DNA from: Pedobacter ghigonis
Lineage (GTDB): Bacteria > Bacteroidota > Bacteroidia > Sphingobacteriales > Sphingobacteriaceae
Assembly: GCF_903166585.1 (NCBI RefSeq)
Contig: NZ_CAESCM010000010.1
Location: 186,001-250,000 of the forward strand
Reading direction: 5' to 3'
DNA length: 64,000 bases
Shown here: positions 1 to 8,640 of the stretch, piece after piece
How positions within the stretch are numbered: the first letter of the stretch is position 1
Layout: each line of letters starts with the position of its first letter
Made by a program: the position numbers and the translations under genes
Notes under the pieces: model-generated
Told to the model about the DNA's origin: nothing
Databases searched by the model: none
What the model saw: only the letters and a program-made list of their open reading frames with translations

Positions 1-816
1 GATTTTTTTTTCAACTACATAGCAGGCATTAAAGAACCCAAAGAAGTTAGCGCTGTGGTTGAAGCCAACGAAATTGGTTCTATTTTGCACAAGGTGATGG
101 AATATTTCTACGAAGACTTAAGGAAAGCAGAAATCACAGCAGAAAAGATTAAGGGAAAAAGGAAGCAGATACCCGCTTTAACCCAAAAAGCTTTTAATGC
201 GGTTATGTTCAACCATCCCGATAAGGTGATGGGGTATAAAGGCATGCAAAAGGTTATTTTATCTATTGTGGAAGCCTATGTACACATCATTTTAAATCAG
301 GATGAAAACCAGGCTCCCTTTAACATAATTAGTTTGGAACAAAAGGTCGCGGCAGAAATTAGCTTCCCTTTAAAAAACCAGGAAGCGAGTATTAAAATTT
401 TTGGTTTTATAGACCGTGTTGATGTGAAAGATGGCATAACCCGAATTGTAGATTATAAAACCGGAAGCGATAAACTTACTTTTAAAGATGTTGCTGAACT
501 TTTCAACTCAGATGGAAAAAATATCAATAAAGCCTTGGTACAAACCTTACTTTACACCTACGCTTACGAACAATTTTCGGGTAAAATCGGTGTAGAACCG
601 AATCTTTATGTGGTTAAAACCATGGCCGTAGATGGGGTTTGGTTTAAATCGGGCAGGCAAACACTTTCTGGTGAATACCTCGAAGAAATAAAACCAGAAT
701 TTCTTGCAGAGCTCAGAAAAAAACTGACTGAACTTTTTGAGGCGCCATATTTTGTAGCCAGCGCCATTGAGGATAATTACAAATACTCTATCTATAAAAC
801 TTTGTTTGGGAAATAG
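1..816 (+). CDS. PD-(D/E)XK nuclease family protein, C-terminal part (5' partial)
   Basis: The reading frame is open from base 1, so the start lies outside the window and only about 271 C-terminal residues are seen. The visible part is a RecB-like PD-(D/E)XK domain. A GSILHKVME segment comes first, then GFIDRVD followed by IVDYKTG, which together form the Asp...(Glu/Asp)-x-Lys catalytic signature. A C-terminal YSIYKTLFGK tail follows. In Bacteroidota such domains end large AddB-like or helicase-linked proteins that process DNA double-strand ends; this role is inferred from the domain only. No helicase motifs are visible because the N-terminal part is missing. Confidence 0.8.
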   Translation, partial: DFFFNYIAGIKEPKEVSAVVEANEIGSILHKVMEYFYEDLRKAEITAEKIKGKRKQIPALTQKAFNAVMFNHPDKVMGYKGMQKVILSIVEAYVHIILNQDENQAPFNIISLEQKVAAEISFPLKNQEASIKIFGFIDRVDVKDGITRIVDYKTGSDKLTFKDVAELFNSDGKNINKALVQTLLYTYAYEQFSGKIGVEPNLYVVKTMAVDGVWFKSGRQTLSGEYLEEIKPEFLAELRKKLTELFEAPYFVASAIEDNYKYSIYKTLFGK

Positions 817-819
817 TTT

Positions 820-903
820 TTAACCGCAAAGCAGGAAAAGACAAATCGCAAAGAACGCTAAGTCTTGTACTTTGCGAAAAAACTTTGCGCACTTTGCGGT
901 TAA
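820..903. repeat. Palindromic intergenic repeat (AACCGCAAAG type)
   Basis: A perfect 12-bp inverted repeat, TTAACCGCAAAG at 820-831 and CTTTGCGGTTAA at 892-903, encloses about 60 nt with further CGCAAAG/CTTTGCG copies. It fills the gap between the nuclease gene and the acetyltransferase gene. I recognise it as one of the short CGCAAAG-rich repeats scattered through Pedobacter and Flavobacterium intergenic DNA. There is no coding potential. It may fold as mRNA or act as a REP-like element. Confidence 0.6.
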
Positions 904-919
904 TCCTTTAAATTTAAAA

Positions 920-1477
920 ATGCTAACCTTAAACTTCACCAAATTTCCCGTATTAGAAACCGACAGGTTAATCCTTCGTGAGCATCAGTTATCAGATGCA
1001 GATAACTTATTTGCCATGCGAACCAATGAAACGGTGATGAAATACATCGATCGGGAAAGACCTAAAGATTTGTTAGAGATTAAGACCTTTATTACCACAT
1101 TTAACGAAGGTTTCGAAAATGGCGATAATCTGGCCTGGGTAATCGCATTGAAAGAAAATCCAGAGCAAATGATTGGCTCTATAGGTTATTGGCGTACCGA
1201 TTTCGCCAACCACAGGGCAGAGATTGGCTATATGCTGCATCCTGATTATTGGCGGAAAGGAATTATATCCGAAGCCCTGAAAAGAACCATTGATTTTGGT
1301 TTTGCGAACATGAACCTGCATACCATCAAAGCAAACATCAATATCGAAAACGATGCTTCGAGGCAAATACTGCTAAAACACGGTTTCGTAAAAGAAGCGC
1401 ATTTCAGGCAGGATTATTATTTCAGGGGACAGTTTTTAGATAGTGAAATTTATGGTTTGTTGAATCCAAATCATTAA
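920..1477 (+). CDS. GNAT family N-acetyltransferase (RimJ/RimL-like)
   Basis: A protein of about 185 aa, taking the ATG at 920. The longer reading from a TTG at 872 runs back into the palindromic repeat and is unlikely. It opens LETDRLILREHQLSDADNLF, the usual start of the RimJ/RimL subgroup that acetylates protein or ribosomal N-termini and other amines. The central GYMLHPDYWRKGIISEAL is the acetyl-CoA-binding motif A (Q/R-x-x-G-x-A-like, with RKGI). The NDASRQILLKHGF motif near the C-terminus is also typical. The substrate cannot be told from sequence. It stands alone between a repeat and the pdhB promoter region. Confidence 0.85.
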   Translation: MLTLNFTKFPVLETDRLILREHQLSDADNLFAMRTNETVMKYIDRERPKDLLEIKTFITTFNEGFENGDNLAWVIALKENPEQMIGSIGYWRTDFANHRAEIGYMLHPDYWRKGIISEALKRTIDFGFANMNLHTIKANINIENDASRQILLKHGFVKEAHFRQDYYFRGQFLDSEIYGLLNPNH

Positions 1478-1670
1478 AAATCAATATTTCTAATTTTTCA
1501 GCCCTATATTTCAAAAAAAATATTTCGGGAAATAAGCAAACCAGAATGCAATCGCTGCTTTTATCAACATAAAAGCACAATAATATTTCCCTTATTCCCA
1601 ATAAGTAAAAATCGCTGGCAAAAAACCTCGCAATCAACCACAATTATTACAAAACACACAGATTATTGCC

Positions 1671-1702
1671 TTTGGTTTCAACGCGATTAATAATTATATT
1701 TG
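1671..1702 (+). promoter_or_regulatory. Bacteroidota-type promoter for pdhB
   Basis: TTTG at 1671-1674, a 20-nt spacer, then TATATTTG at 1695-1702 matches the Bacteroidota primary sigma factor consensus (TTTG, about 19-20 nt, TAnnTTTG). The predicted transcription start is about 15 nt before the pdhB ATG at 1724. Confidence 0.7.
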
Positions 1703-1723
1703 CCACCGTTATTAAAATTTACA

Positions 1724-2710
1724 ATGAGAGAAATCCAATTTAGAGAAGCACTACGCGAAGCCATGAGCGAAGAAATGCGTAAAGATGACCGCGTTTTTTT
1801 ATTAGGTGAAGAAGTAGCAGAATATAACGGTGCATACAAAGTAAGTCAGGGTATGCTTGATGAGTTTGGTGCTAAACGTATTATCGATACACCGATTGCC
1901 GAATTAGGTTTCGCTGGTATTGCAACTGGTGCAGCAACTGCAGGCCTTATTCCAATTGTAGAGTTCATGACATTTAACTTCTCTTTAGTTGCAATCGATC
2001 AGATTATCAACGGAGCAGCTAAAATCTTATCAATGAGCGGTGGTCAGTTTTCATGCCCTATGGTTTTCCGTGGCCCAACAGGTAATGCTGGCCAATTAGG
2101 TGCACAACACTCACAAAACTTCGAAAACTGGTTTGCCAACACTCCAGGTTTAAAAGTAGTTGTTCCATCTACGCCTTATGATGCAAAAGGTTTATTAAAA
2201 CAAGCTATCATTGATCCAGATCCGGTAATTTTCATGGAATCTGAGGTAATGTACGGCGATAAAGGCGATGTTCCTGCTGAAGAATATTATATCGAGTTCG
2301 GTAAAGCAAACGTAACCAAACAAGGTACTGATGTAACCATCGTAACTTTCGGTAAAATGTTAACACGTGTGGTAAACCCAGCTGTAGAAGAATTAACCAA
2401 AGAAGGAATCAATGTAGAAGTAATCGATTTACGTACTGTTCGTCCTATCGATTATGCAACCATCATCGAATCTGTTAAGAAAACAAATCGTTTAGTGGTA
2501 GTAGAAGAAGCATGGCCATTGGCTTCAATTTCTTCTGAAATTGCTTTCAACGTACAAAGAAATGCATTTGATTATTTAGATGCACCAGTTTTACGTATCA
2601 CTTGTGCCGATGTTCCACTTCCATACTCACCAACTTTAATCGCAGCAAGCTTACCAAATGCTGAGCGCGTAATTAAAGCGGTAAAAGAAGTAATGTACGC
2701 AACAAAATAA
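1724..2710 (+). CDS. pdhB: Pyruvate dehydrogenase E1 component, beta subunit
   Basis: A 328-aa protein, normal for the family, starting MREIQFREALREAMSEEM. It is the beta subunit of the thiamine-diphosphate-dependent E1 enzyme that oxidatively decarboxylates pyruvate for acetyl-CoA. The N-terminal transketolase pyrimidine-binding domain has LGEEVAEYNGAYKVSQG and the DTPIAELGFAGIATGAA segment carrying the cofactor-activating glutamate. The C-terminal transketolase domain has VIDLRTVRPID and VVVEEAWP. The alpha subunit and E2 are not in the window. A TTG eight codons upstream lies inside the promoter -7 box, so the ATG at 1724 is preferred. Confidence 0.95.
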   Translation: MREIQFREALREAMSEEMRKDDRVFLLGEEVAEYNGAYKVSQGMLDEFGAKRIIDTPIAELGFAGIATGAATAGLIPIVEFMTFNFSLVAIDQIINGAAKILSMSGGQFSCPMVFRGPTGNAGQLGAQHSQNFENWFANTPGLKVVVPSTPYDAKGLLKQAIIDPDPVIFMESEVMYGDKGDVPAEEYYIEFGKANVTKQGTDVTIVTFGKMLTRVVNPAVEELTKEGINVEVIDLRTVRPIDYATIIESVKKTNRLVVVEEAWPLASISSEIAFNVQRNAFDYLDAPVLRITCADVPLPYSPTLIAASLPNAERVIKAVKEVMYATK

Positions 2711-2711
2711 A

Positions 2712-2740
2712 TTGTCATTCTGAGCATAGCGAAGAATCTC
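2712..2740 (+). repeat. Fragment of a dispersed GTCATTCTGAGC-type repeat
   Basis: Immediately after the pdhB stop, TGTCATTCTGAGCATAGCGA and the following AGAATCTCA match the GTCATTCTGA... repeat widely scattered in Bacteroidota genomes. Related inverted-repeat forms occur in this window at 7370 and 42998. Only one half is present here. Confidence 0.45.
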
Positions 2741-2753
2741 ATTAAATATACAG

Positions 2754-2786
2754 AATCCTCCAAAGCAATTTGGGGGATTTTTTTTA
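2754..2786 (+). terminator. Rho-independent terminator after pdhB
   Basis: The stem AATCCTCCAAA (2754-2764) pairs with TTTGGGGGATT (2769-2779) across a GCAA loop, with one G:U pair. A run of T follows directly. It lies about 45 nt downstream of the pdhB stop. Confidence 0.8.
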
Positions 2787-2868
2787 CTGGTTTTTTTACA
2801 CCTCTCAGATATTGAAAATCATATTTAAAATTGCATTTAAGGATAATTTTGAATAATATAGTATCCAA

Positions 2869-3345
2869 ATGCGTGAAAAAATTAATGATTTTTTAACAAT
2901 TGTAATTATCATTCCAATTGTTATGCTTTTCCTTTTGTTTTTCTTGCCCTTTATTGTGATTCATAAAATCAATTACTATTTCGAAAAAAAGAAAACTGAT
3001 AAATTATATATTGATTACCTTCTAAAAATTGATGGACATAAATTCTTTTGTTACAATAACAGAAAACATACACAGGAATTTATCGAAGAACAGATTATAC
3101 CAACCTTACCTAAAGATGTAAAATTGATTTTTCTCGACGGAAGGACTCCAAAATCAGAATATACTGAAAGATTTGCTTCTACAATTTTGTATCGTATCCA
3201 AAATCAGGTAGGTTTTCCTTATCTTCTAAAGATTCAAGAAGGTATTGTTCACGAAAAATCGATCAACAATGAACTTTACAATAGCTTAAACCAAGGCCAC
3301 AGCACCAAGCCATTGCATGAGGCAATAAATAAATTTTATCAATAA
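2869..3345 (+). CDS. Hypothetical membrane-anchored protein
   Basis: A 158-aa protein starting at the ATG at 2869. One strong hydrophobic segment spans about residues 10-32, followed by a basic stretch (FEKKKTDK), so it is probably anchored in the inner membrane with a cytoplasmic domain of about 120 residues. That domain includes IPTLPKDVKLIFLDGRTPKSE. I do not recognise the family. It stands alone between the pdhB terminator and a pentapeptide-repeat gene. Confidence 0.6.
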   Translation: MREKINDFLTIVIIIPIVMLFLLFFLPFIVIHKINYYFEKKKTDKLYIDYLLKIDGHKFFCYNNRKHTQEFIEEQIIPTLPKDVKLIFLDGRTPKSEYTERFASTILYRIQNQVGFPYLLKIQEGIVHEKSINNELYNSLNQGHSTKPLHEAINKFYQ

Positions 3346-3367
3346 CTTCGCTCCATATCAAAATACT

Positions 3368-3940
3368 ATGCCTGAATATATTGCCGACCAAACCTTCGAA
3401 AAAGCCGATTTCACTTTACGTGCATTGCCAAAAGCAGAATACGAAAACTGCAAATTCATCAACTGCGATTTTTCCAATTCAGATTTAAGTGGTGTCAAAT
3501 TTCTGGATTGTCAGTTCACTTTTTGCAACCTAAGCCTGACAAGCATTACCAAAACAGTATTTAACGAAGTAAATTTCAGCGATTGCAAAATGTTGGGATT
3601 GAGGTTCGAAAACTGTAACGATTTCGGGCTGGCATTTAGCTTTAACAATGCAAAACTAGATCATTGCTCTTTCTACAAACTCAAATTGAAAAAAACGGCT
3701 TTTAAAAATTCACAGCTGCACGAAGTCGATTTTTCAGAAAGCGATCTTGCAGGTGCTACTTTCGAAAACTGCGATTTATTGAATGCCACGTTCGACAAAA
3801 CCATGCTGGAAAAAGCAGATTTTAGAACGGCTTACAATTATTCTATAGATCCGGACAACAACAGGATCAAAAAAGCTAAATTCTCACAATCTGGTTTAGC
3901 TGGCTTGCTGCACAAATATGATATCGTAATCAGTCAGTAA
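3368..3940 (+). CDS. Pentapeptide repeat-containing protein
   Basis: A 190-aa protein built of A(D/N)LXX-like pentapeptides, for example CKFINCDFSNSDLSGVKFLD, NFSDCKMLGLRF and VDFSESDLAGATFENCDLLN. These form a right-handed quadrilateral beta-helix. Some relatives mimic DNA and protect gyrase (Qnr, MfpA), but the general family has no fixed function and nothing here is diagnostic. It has no signal peptide, so it is probably cytoplasmic. The gene starts 22 nt after the upstream stop and may share its transcript. Confidence 0.85.
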   Translation: MPEYIADQTFEKADFTLRALPKAEYENCKFINCDFSNSDLSGVKFLDCQFTFCNLSLTSITKTVFNEVNFSDCKMLGLRFENCNDFGLAFSFNNAKLDHCSFYKLKLKKTAFKNSQLHEVDFSESDLAGATFENCDLLNATFDKTMLEKADFRTAYNYSIDPDNNRIKKAKFSQSGLAGLLHKYDIVISQ

Positions 3941-3981
3941 TTTATCTGAGATTCTTTGTAATTTCATAACAAGATAAAGTT

Positions 3982-4356
3982 ATGGAACAACCAAAACCAG
4001 AAAACATCGATCAGTATATCGCCAATTTCCCTGCAGCAACCCAGAAACTGCTGCAACAAGTGCGCGAAACCATACAACGTGCAGTACCTGAGGCTAAAGA
4101 AGTAATTAGTTATGGCATGCCAGCCTTCAAGCAAAAGGGAATTTTAGTTTACTTTGCCGGCTATGCCAAACACATTGGCTTTTATCCTACCGGTTCTGGG
4201 ATCGAAGCCTTTAAAAATGAATTTGGCAATTATAAATGGAGCAAAGGAGCTGTTCAGTTCCCGATAGATCAACCCATGCCTTTAGAGCTGATTACAAGAA
4301 TTACCAAATTTAAAGCGGAAATAGATTTAGGGAAAGTAGTAAAGAAAAAAAGCTAA
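3982..4356 (+). CDS. DUF1801 domain protein (YdhG/iron chaperone-like)
   Basis: A 124-aa protein with the DUF1801 pattern: NIDQYIANFPAATQKLLQQV, then EAKEVISYGMPAFKQKGIL, then HIGFYPTGSGIEAF and a C-terminal KGAVQFPIDQPMP. Relatives include the Bacillus frataxin-like iron chaperone, but most members are uncharacterised, so I name only the domain. The last codons overlap the 3' end of the convergent lipoprotein gene by a few bases, and no terminator separates them. Confidence 0.85.
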   Translation: MEQPKPENIDQYIANFPAATQKLLQQVRETIQRAVPEAKEVISYGMPAFKQKGILVYFAGYAKHIGFYPTGSGIEAFKNEFGNYKWSKGAVQFPIDQPMPLELITRITKFKAEIDLGKVVKKKS

Positions 4357-4925
4357 GCGATCCACACCTGATCTCCTCTATCAAAAACCCATTTGTCATT
4401 TATTTTTTTTGCATATATATAAGTGCCCATTCCCCATCCGCGGTATTTAGAAAACATAATTGATTGTTCGAAATAGTATTTTGCCCTATTCCCCTCCTTG
4501 TTAAAAATAACCCGGCTAAAAGTTAGATTTCCATTATAATTAAGATCTAACTTTATCGTATCTATATCTGCACTTATAATTTCAAATCCATCGCTCTTCA
4601 TGCTTTTAAACGACTTGAATTGAAAAGCTACTGTACTTTTAACGTATTTTCCATGCTTTTGGTAATAGAGAGATTTAAATTTGTTCATCGAAAATAAAGA
4701 ATCTGTAACCGAATATTTTCGTATTCTCTTTACTTCTTTGTGTGGAAGATTTTTCGTAAGAGCATACATATCTTTAAAATCGTTTTTTGAAACCCATACA
4801 ATCCCTTTTTCAAATGTATTCAGGATCACTGTAACCTCTTCGTTTACGTTCTCTTCCTTCTTGAGCTTCCCGTTTTGGCAACCAAAGCAGAATATTAAAG
4901 TTATAATGATAAAAGCGTTCTTCAT
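4353..4925 (-). CDS. Hypothetical lipoprotein
   Basis: A 190-aa protein whose N-terminus MKNAFIIITLIFCFGC is a lipoprotein signal ending in a lipobox-like FCFGC; Cys16 would be lipidated after export. The remainder is hydrophilic (KNDFKDMYALTKNLPHKEVK, YYFEQSIMFSKYRGWGMGTY) and matches no family I recognise. It is convergent with the DUF1801 gene and their ends overlap by 4 nt. Transcription starts in the 140-nt gap shared with tex. Confidence 0.65.
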   Translation of the reverse strand: MKNAFIIITLIFCFGCQNGKLKKEENVNEEVTVILNTFEKGIVWVSKNDFKDMYALTKNLPHKEVKRIRKYSVTDSLFSMNKFKSLYYQKHGKYVKSTVAFQFKSFKSMKSDGFEIISADIDTIKLDLNYNGNLTFSRVIFNKEGNRAKYYFEQSIMFSKYRGWGMGTYIYAKKINDKWVFDRGDQVWIA

Positions 4926-5067
4926 TTCTTAAAGATGACAGGTTTACTGTTTTTCCATAGAAACCCGTATAGCCAAAAACTTACTCACAAATTTCGGTGG
5001 AAAACTTGATTTTAAAAAGCCTTAATTTCTAAAAATCCTAACTAGCTTTGATCTTTTAATTTTAGAT

Positions 5068-7359
5068 ATGTTAACCCACCATAAAATAATTGCAGCCGAA
5101 TTAAAAGTTGCAGAAAAGCAGGTAACTGCTACTATAAATTTGTTAGATGAAGGTGCAACTGTACCTTTTATTTCCCGTTACCGTAAAGAATTAACAGGCA
5201 GTTTGGATGAAGTTGAAGTTGCCGCAATCCGCGACCGTGTTTTGCAGTTACGCGATCTGGATAAGCGCCGCGAAGCCATCCTAAAATCCATGACCGATTT
5301 AGGAAAACTTACTCCTGAGCTCGAAAAACAGATTAACGAAGCAGAAACCATTTCGCTTTTAGAAGACATTTACCTGCCGTACAAACCTAAACGTAAAACG
5401 CGTGCATCGGTGGCTAAAGAAAAAGGACTTGAGCCATTAGCTTTACAGATTTTTGATCAAAACAGTTTCGACCTAGATACTGAAGCAGATAAATTTATAG
5501 ATACCGAAAAAGGCGTAAATTCTTTGGAAGAGGCTTTGGCCGGAGCAAGGGATATTATTGCAGAGATGATTTCGGAAAATGCCGAAGCCCGTACTAAAAT
5601 GCGTACTTACTTCCAAGAAAAGGCTGAATTTAAAGCTGAAGTAATTAAAGGTAAAGAAGAAGAAGGCATTAAATATAAAGATTACTTTGAGTGGAATGAG
5701 CCCGTTAAAACCGCAGCCTCGCACCGTGTACTCGCGATGCGCCGTGGTGAAAAGGAATTGATTTTACGCTTAGATGCCCTTCCTCCTGCAGAAGGTGCCA
5801 TTGCATTATTGGAAAACCAGTTTGTTTTAGGTAATAATGCAGCTTCAAAACAAGTTCAGCAAGCTTTAGAAGATGGCTACAAACGCTTACTTGAACCAGC
5901 AATGGAAACGGAGTTGCGTGTTTTCACCAAACAAAAAGCCGACGAGGAAGCTATCCGTGTTTTTGCCGAAAATGCACGTCAGTTGTTACTTGCAGCACCT
6001 ATGGGCCAAAAAAATGTATTGGCTATCGATCCGGGTTTCCGCACCGGTTGTAAAGTGGTTTGCCTGGATAAACAAGGTCAGTTATTGGAAAATACAGCCA
6101 TTTACCCGCACACCGGACAAGGGAATGCAAAAAATGCTGAATTTACCATTCAACAGCTTTGCGAAAAATATGATATTGAAGCCATTGCCATTGGTAATGG
6201 AACAGCTGGACGGGAGACTGAAGCTTTCGTTCGGGGTTTAAATTTACCGCATATCACCATCGTTATGGTGAATGAAAGTGGTGCTTCTATTTATTCTGCA
6301 TCAGAAGTTGCCCGCGAGGAGTTTCCTACACAGGATATTACCGTTCGTGGTGCGGTATCAATCGGTCGCCGCCTAATGGATCCACTGGCCGAACTGGTGA
6401 AAATCGATCCAAAATCTATTGGTGTTGGCCAGTACCAGCACGATGTGGATCAGAATAAATTACAAGCCAGTTTGGACGATACCGTAATCAGCGCGGTAAA
6501 TGCCGTTGGGGTAGAACTAAATACCGCTTCGAAGCAGATCTTAGCCTATGTTTCGGGCTTAGGACCTGCTTTGGCACAAAACATTGTAGATTACAGAAAT
6601 ACTAATGGCGCGTTTAAAAACCGCGAAAGCCTTAAAAAAGTACCTCGCCTGGGCGATAAGGCCTACGAGCAGGCTGCAGGCTTCCTGCGCATCCGCAATG
6701 CCGAGAATGTATTGGACACCAGTGGTGTACACCCTGAACGTTACGCAGTGGTAGATAAAATGGCTAAAGACCTGGGCACAACGGTTTCTGCATTGATGAA
6801 AGATACGCAGCTGCAAAAACAGATTAAGCCACAGCAATATGTAACCGACGAAATTGGTCTGCCAACCCTTAACGATATCTTAAAAGAACTGGCAAAACCT
6901 GGCCGCGATCCACGTGAGCAATTTGAGGCATTTAGCTTCACCGATGGCGTTAACGAAATTGCCGATTTAAGAACAGGTATGAAATTGCCAGGTATTGTAA
7001 CCAATATTACCAATTTTGGTGCCTTTGTTGATATTGGCGTTCACCAGGATGGATTGGTGCACACCAGCCAATTGGCAAACCGCTTCGTAGCCAACCCGAA
7101 CGATGTGGTAAAAGTGCATCAGAAGGTTGAAGTTACGGTAATGGAAGTGGATGTGGCCCGTAAAAGGATTTCGCTATCGATGAAAACCGAAGCAAGTCCG
7201 AAGTCGGAAGTCCGTAGTCAGAAGCCTAGAGAGCAGAAACCAAAGCAAGATTACAAGCCGAATAATAATAAGCAAAACTTCAAACCGCGCAATGAGCCAA
7301 AAGACGCTGATGGTGATTTGCAAGAGAAACTGGCAAAACTGAAAGGTATGTTTAAATAA
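5068..7359 (+). CDS. tex: Tex family RNA-binding transcriptional accessory protein
   Basis: A 763-aa protein. The layout is an N-terminal Tex helical region, a YqgF/RNase H-like domain (NVLAIDPGFRTGCKVVCLD, about residues 314-332), helix-hairpin-helix repeats (LGPALAQNIVDYRNTNGAF) and an S1 domain (KLPGIVTNITNFGAFVDIGV). Tex binds nucleic acid and affects transcription and RNA turnover. Between the S1 domain and a final helix (LQEKLAKLKGMFK) lies a disordered Lys/Gln/Asn-rich linker. Part of this linker is encoded by a 7-nt tandem repeat of a type normally found between genes (7194-7224). Confidence 0.93.
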   Translation: MLTHHKIIAAELKVAEKQVTATINLLDEGATVPFISRYRKELTGSLDEVEVAAIRDRVLQLRDLDKRREAILKSMTDLGKLTPELEKQINEAETISLLEDIYLPYKPKRKTRASVAKEKGLEPLALQIFDQNSFDLDTEADKFIDTEKGVNSLEEALAGARDIIAEMISENAEARTKMRTYFQEKAEFKAEVIKGKEEEGIKYKDYFEWNEPVKTAASHRVLAMRRGEKELILRLDALPPAEGAIALLENQFVLGNNAASKQVQQALEDGYKRLLEPAMETELRVFTKQKADEEAIRVFAENARQLLLAAPMGQKNVLAIDPGFRTGCKVVCLDKQGQLLENTAIYPHTGQGNAKNAEFTIQQLCEKYDIEAIAIGNGTAGRETEAFVRGLNLPHITIVMVNESGASIYSASEVAREEFPTQDITVRGAVSIGRRLMDPLAELVKIDPKSIGVGQYQHDVDQNKLQASLDDTVISAVNAVGVELNTASKQILAYVSGLGPALAQNIVDYRNTNGAFKNRESLKKVPRLGDKAYEQAAGFLRIRNAENVLDTSGVHPERYAVVDKMAKDLGTTVSALMKDTQLQKQIKPQQYVTDEIGLPTLNDILKELAKPGRDPREQFEAFSFTDGVNEIADLRTGMKLPGIVTNITNFGAFVDIGVHQDGLVHTSQLANRFVANPNDVVKVHQKVEVTVMEVDVARKRISLSMKTEASPKSEVRSQKPREQKPKQDYKPNNNKQNFKPRNEPKDADGDLQEKLAKLKGMFK
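7194..7224 (+). repeat. 7-nt tandem repeat inside tex
   Basis: The units AAGTCCG, AAGTCGG, AAGTCCG and TAGTCAG, then AAG, lie in frame in tex and encode SPKSEVRSQK. The same AAGTC-heptad pattern is a familiar intergenic low-complexity repeat in Bacteroidota. Here it extends a disordered linker without breaking the frame. Confidence 0.6.
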
Positions 7360-7369
7360 ATTTCAAGCC

Positions 7370-7405
7370 GTCATTTCGATCCGTTAGCCATCGGATCGAA
7401 ATGAC
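7370..7405. repeat. Perfect 14-bp inverted repeat between convergent genes
   Basis: GTCATTTCGATCCG (7370-7383) and CGGATCGAAATGAC (7392-7405) are perfectly complementary around an 8-nt loop. The element lies between the 3' ends of tex (+) and the MscS gene (-), where it could end transcription from both sides, though neither side has a long T-run. It resembles the repeats at 2712 and 42998. Confidence 0.7.
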
Positions 7406-7413
7406 GATAGCTT

Positions 7414-8493
7414 TTATATATTTTCAAATTTATCCCTAAACTCCAACCTTTTCTTCGGTAAACTCTCCGGATAATTATTTTGAATAAAAGCAATCATCGC
7501 TTCGCGGATGTTGCACCGCAAATCAAATGCTCTGGAAGAATTAGAAGCACTCATTAAGAAACGTACCTCAATTGATCCATCTTTTGTGCTATCCGTAACC
7601 TGAACAACATTTACCCGTTTATCCCAAAGTGGATTCGCAGCAAGGAGTCTGGTCATCTCTTCACGTAATGGCTCAATGGGAATAGTATAATCCAGGTAAA
7701 GAAAAACAGTACCCAGCAAATCGGCCGATACCCTCGTCCAGTTCTGAAATGGCTTTTCAATAAAATAGGTAATCGGAAGGATTAACCTCCGTTGGTCCCA
7801 AATATTAACCACTACATAAGTTAAGGTAATCTCTTCTACTTTTCCCCATTCTCCTTCAACAATCAAAACATCATCAATACGAATAGGTTGTGTAAAAGCG
7901 ATCTGAAAACCTGCCAATAAATTCCCTAAAGACTTTTGGGCAGCGAAACCAATAATAATTCCACCAATCCCAACACCTGTTAGCAAGCCTGCCCCTATTT
8001 TACGCATGCTTTCGAAACTTAACAGAATAATGGCCGCTGTAATAAGAATGATTAAAGAAACGATGAACTTGCGCACAAACTGCAACTGTGTTCTGATTTT
8101 ACGCTCTTTCAGGTTATTTTCCTTGTTCAAATCATATTTAAAATAAAAATAATCTTCCAGTACATTAATTGTCCGCACCAGAATTAAAGCAAAGGTGATA
8201 GTAAGTGCAATTTCTAAAGCTTTATCCACAGGAGTACGATAAACAGGTGGCATCTGCATCAGCGTTAATGAAAAATTGAGGAGCAATAATGGAATAAAAA
8301 CTCCTACCGGATGGCGCAGATGCTTGATAATCGATTTGATTAGGATAAAATCCCACCAGCGCGACAACAATATAAACACTTTATGGATAACAAATTTGAT
8401 GAATATGCCGAGCAAAACCGCCAGCAGGCCAATAATGATATTCTTTAAAAACAAGGGAATGGGCGAACTGAAAAAATGACCGAGGTACTGCAT
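7414..8493 (-). CDS. MscS family mechanosensitive ion channel
   Basis: A 359-aa inner-membrane protein. Several hydrophobic helices span about residues 10-165. The pore helix and beta-domain entry follow (GVGIGGIIIGFAAQKSLGNL, then FQIAFTQPIRIDDVLIVEGEWG), the hallmark of MscS small-conductance channels that release solutes on hypo-osmotic shock. A soluble C-terminal domain follows. It is longer than E. coli MscS (286 aa), with extra N-terminal helices, as in many Bacteroidota homologs. It is single-gene and convergent with tex. Confidence 0.9.
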   Translation of the reverse strand: MQYLGHFFSSPIPLFLKNIIIGLLAVLLGIFIKFVIHKVFILLSRWWDFILIKSIIKHLRHPVGVFIPLLLLNFSLTLMQMPPVYRTPVDKALEIALTITFALILVRTINVLEDYFYFKYDLNKENNLKERKIRTQLQFVRKFIVSLIILITAAIILLSFESMRKIGAGLLTGVGIGGIIIGFAAQKSLGNLLAGFQIAFTQPIRIDDVLIVEGEWGKVEEITLTYVVVNIWDQRRLILPITYFIEKPFQNWTRVSADLLGTVFLYLDYTIPIEPLREEMTRLLAANPLWDKRVNVVQVTDSTKDGSIEVRFLMSASNSSRAFDLRCNIREAMIAFIQNNYPESLPKKRLEFRDKFENI

Positions 8494-8640
8494 AGAAAAT
8501 GGGATTGGTTAACAAACACAACCTGAAGGCATCAACGATTAATTAACACCTATCATTTACTTTTGTTTATAAACAGATCAGCCCAGCACATTAATAAATT
8601 ATATACTTTAGGGTTTTATATTCCATAAATAAATGAGCAC

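Noticed and set aside
1073..1366. 97-codon minus-strand frame inside the acetyltransferase gene
   Set aside because: It is antisense to a clear GNAT gene and lacks family features.
8562..8608. Promoter TTTG / TACTTTAG before pnuC
   Set aside because: The spacing is about 38 nt instead of 19-20 and the -7 box is imperfect.
8494..8640. TPP or other riboswitch before pnuC
   Set aside because: No conserved THI-box core (CTGAGA, ACCTGA followed by GGATAATGC) is present.
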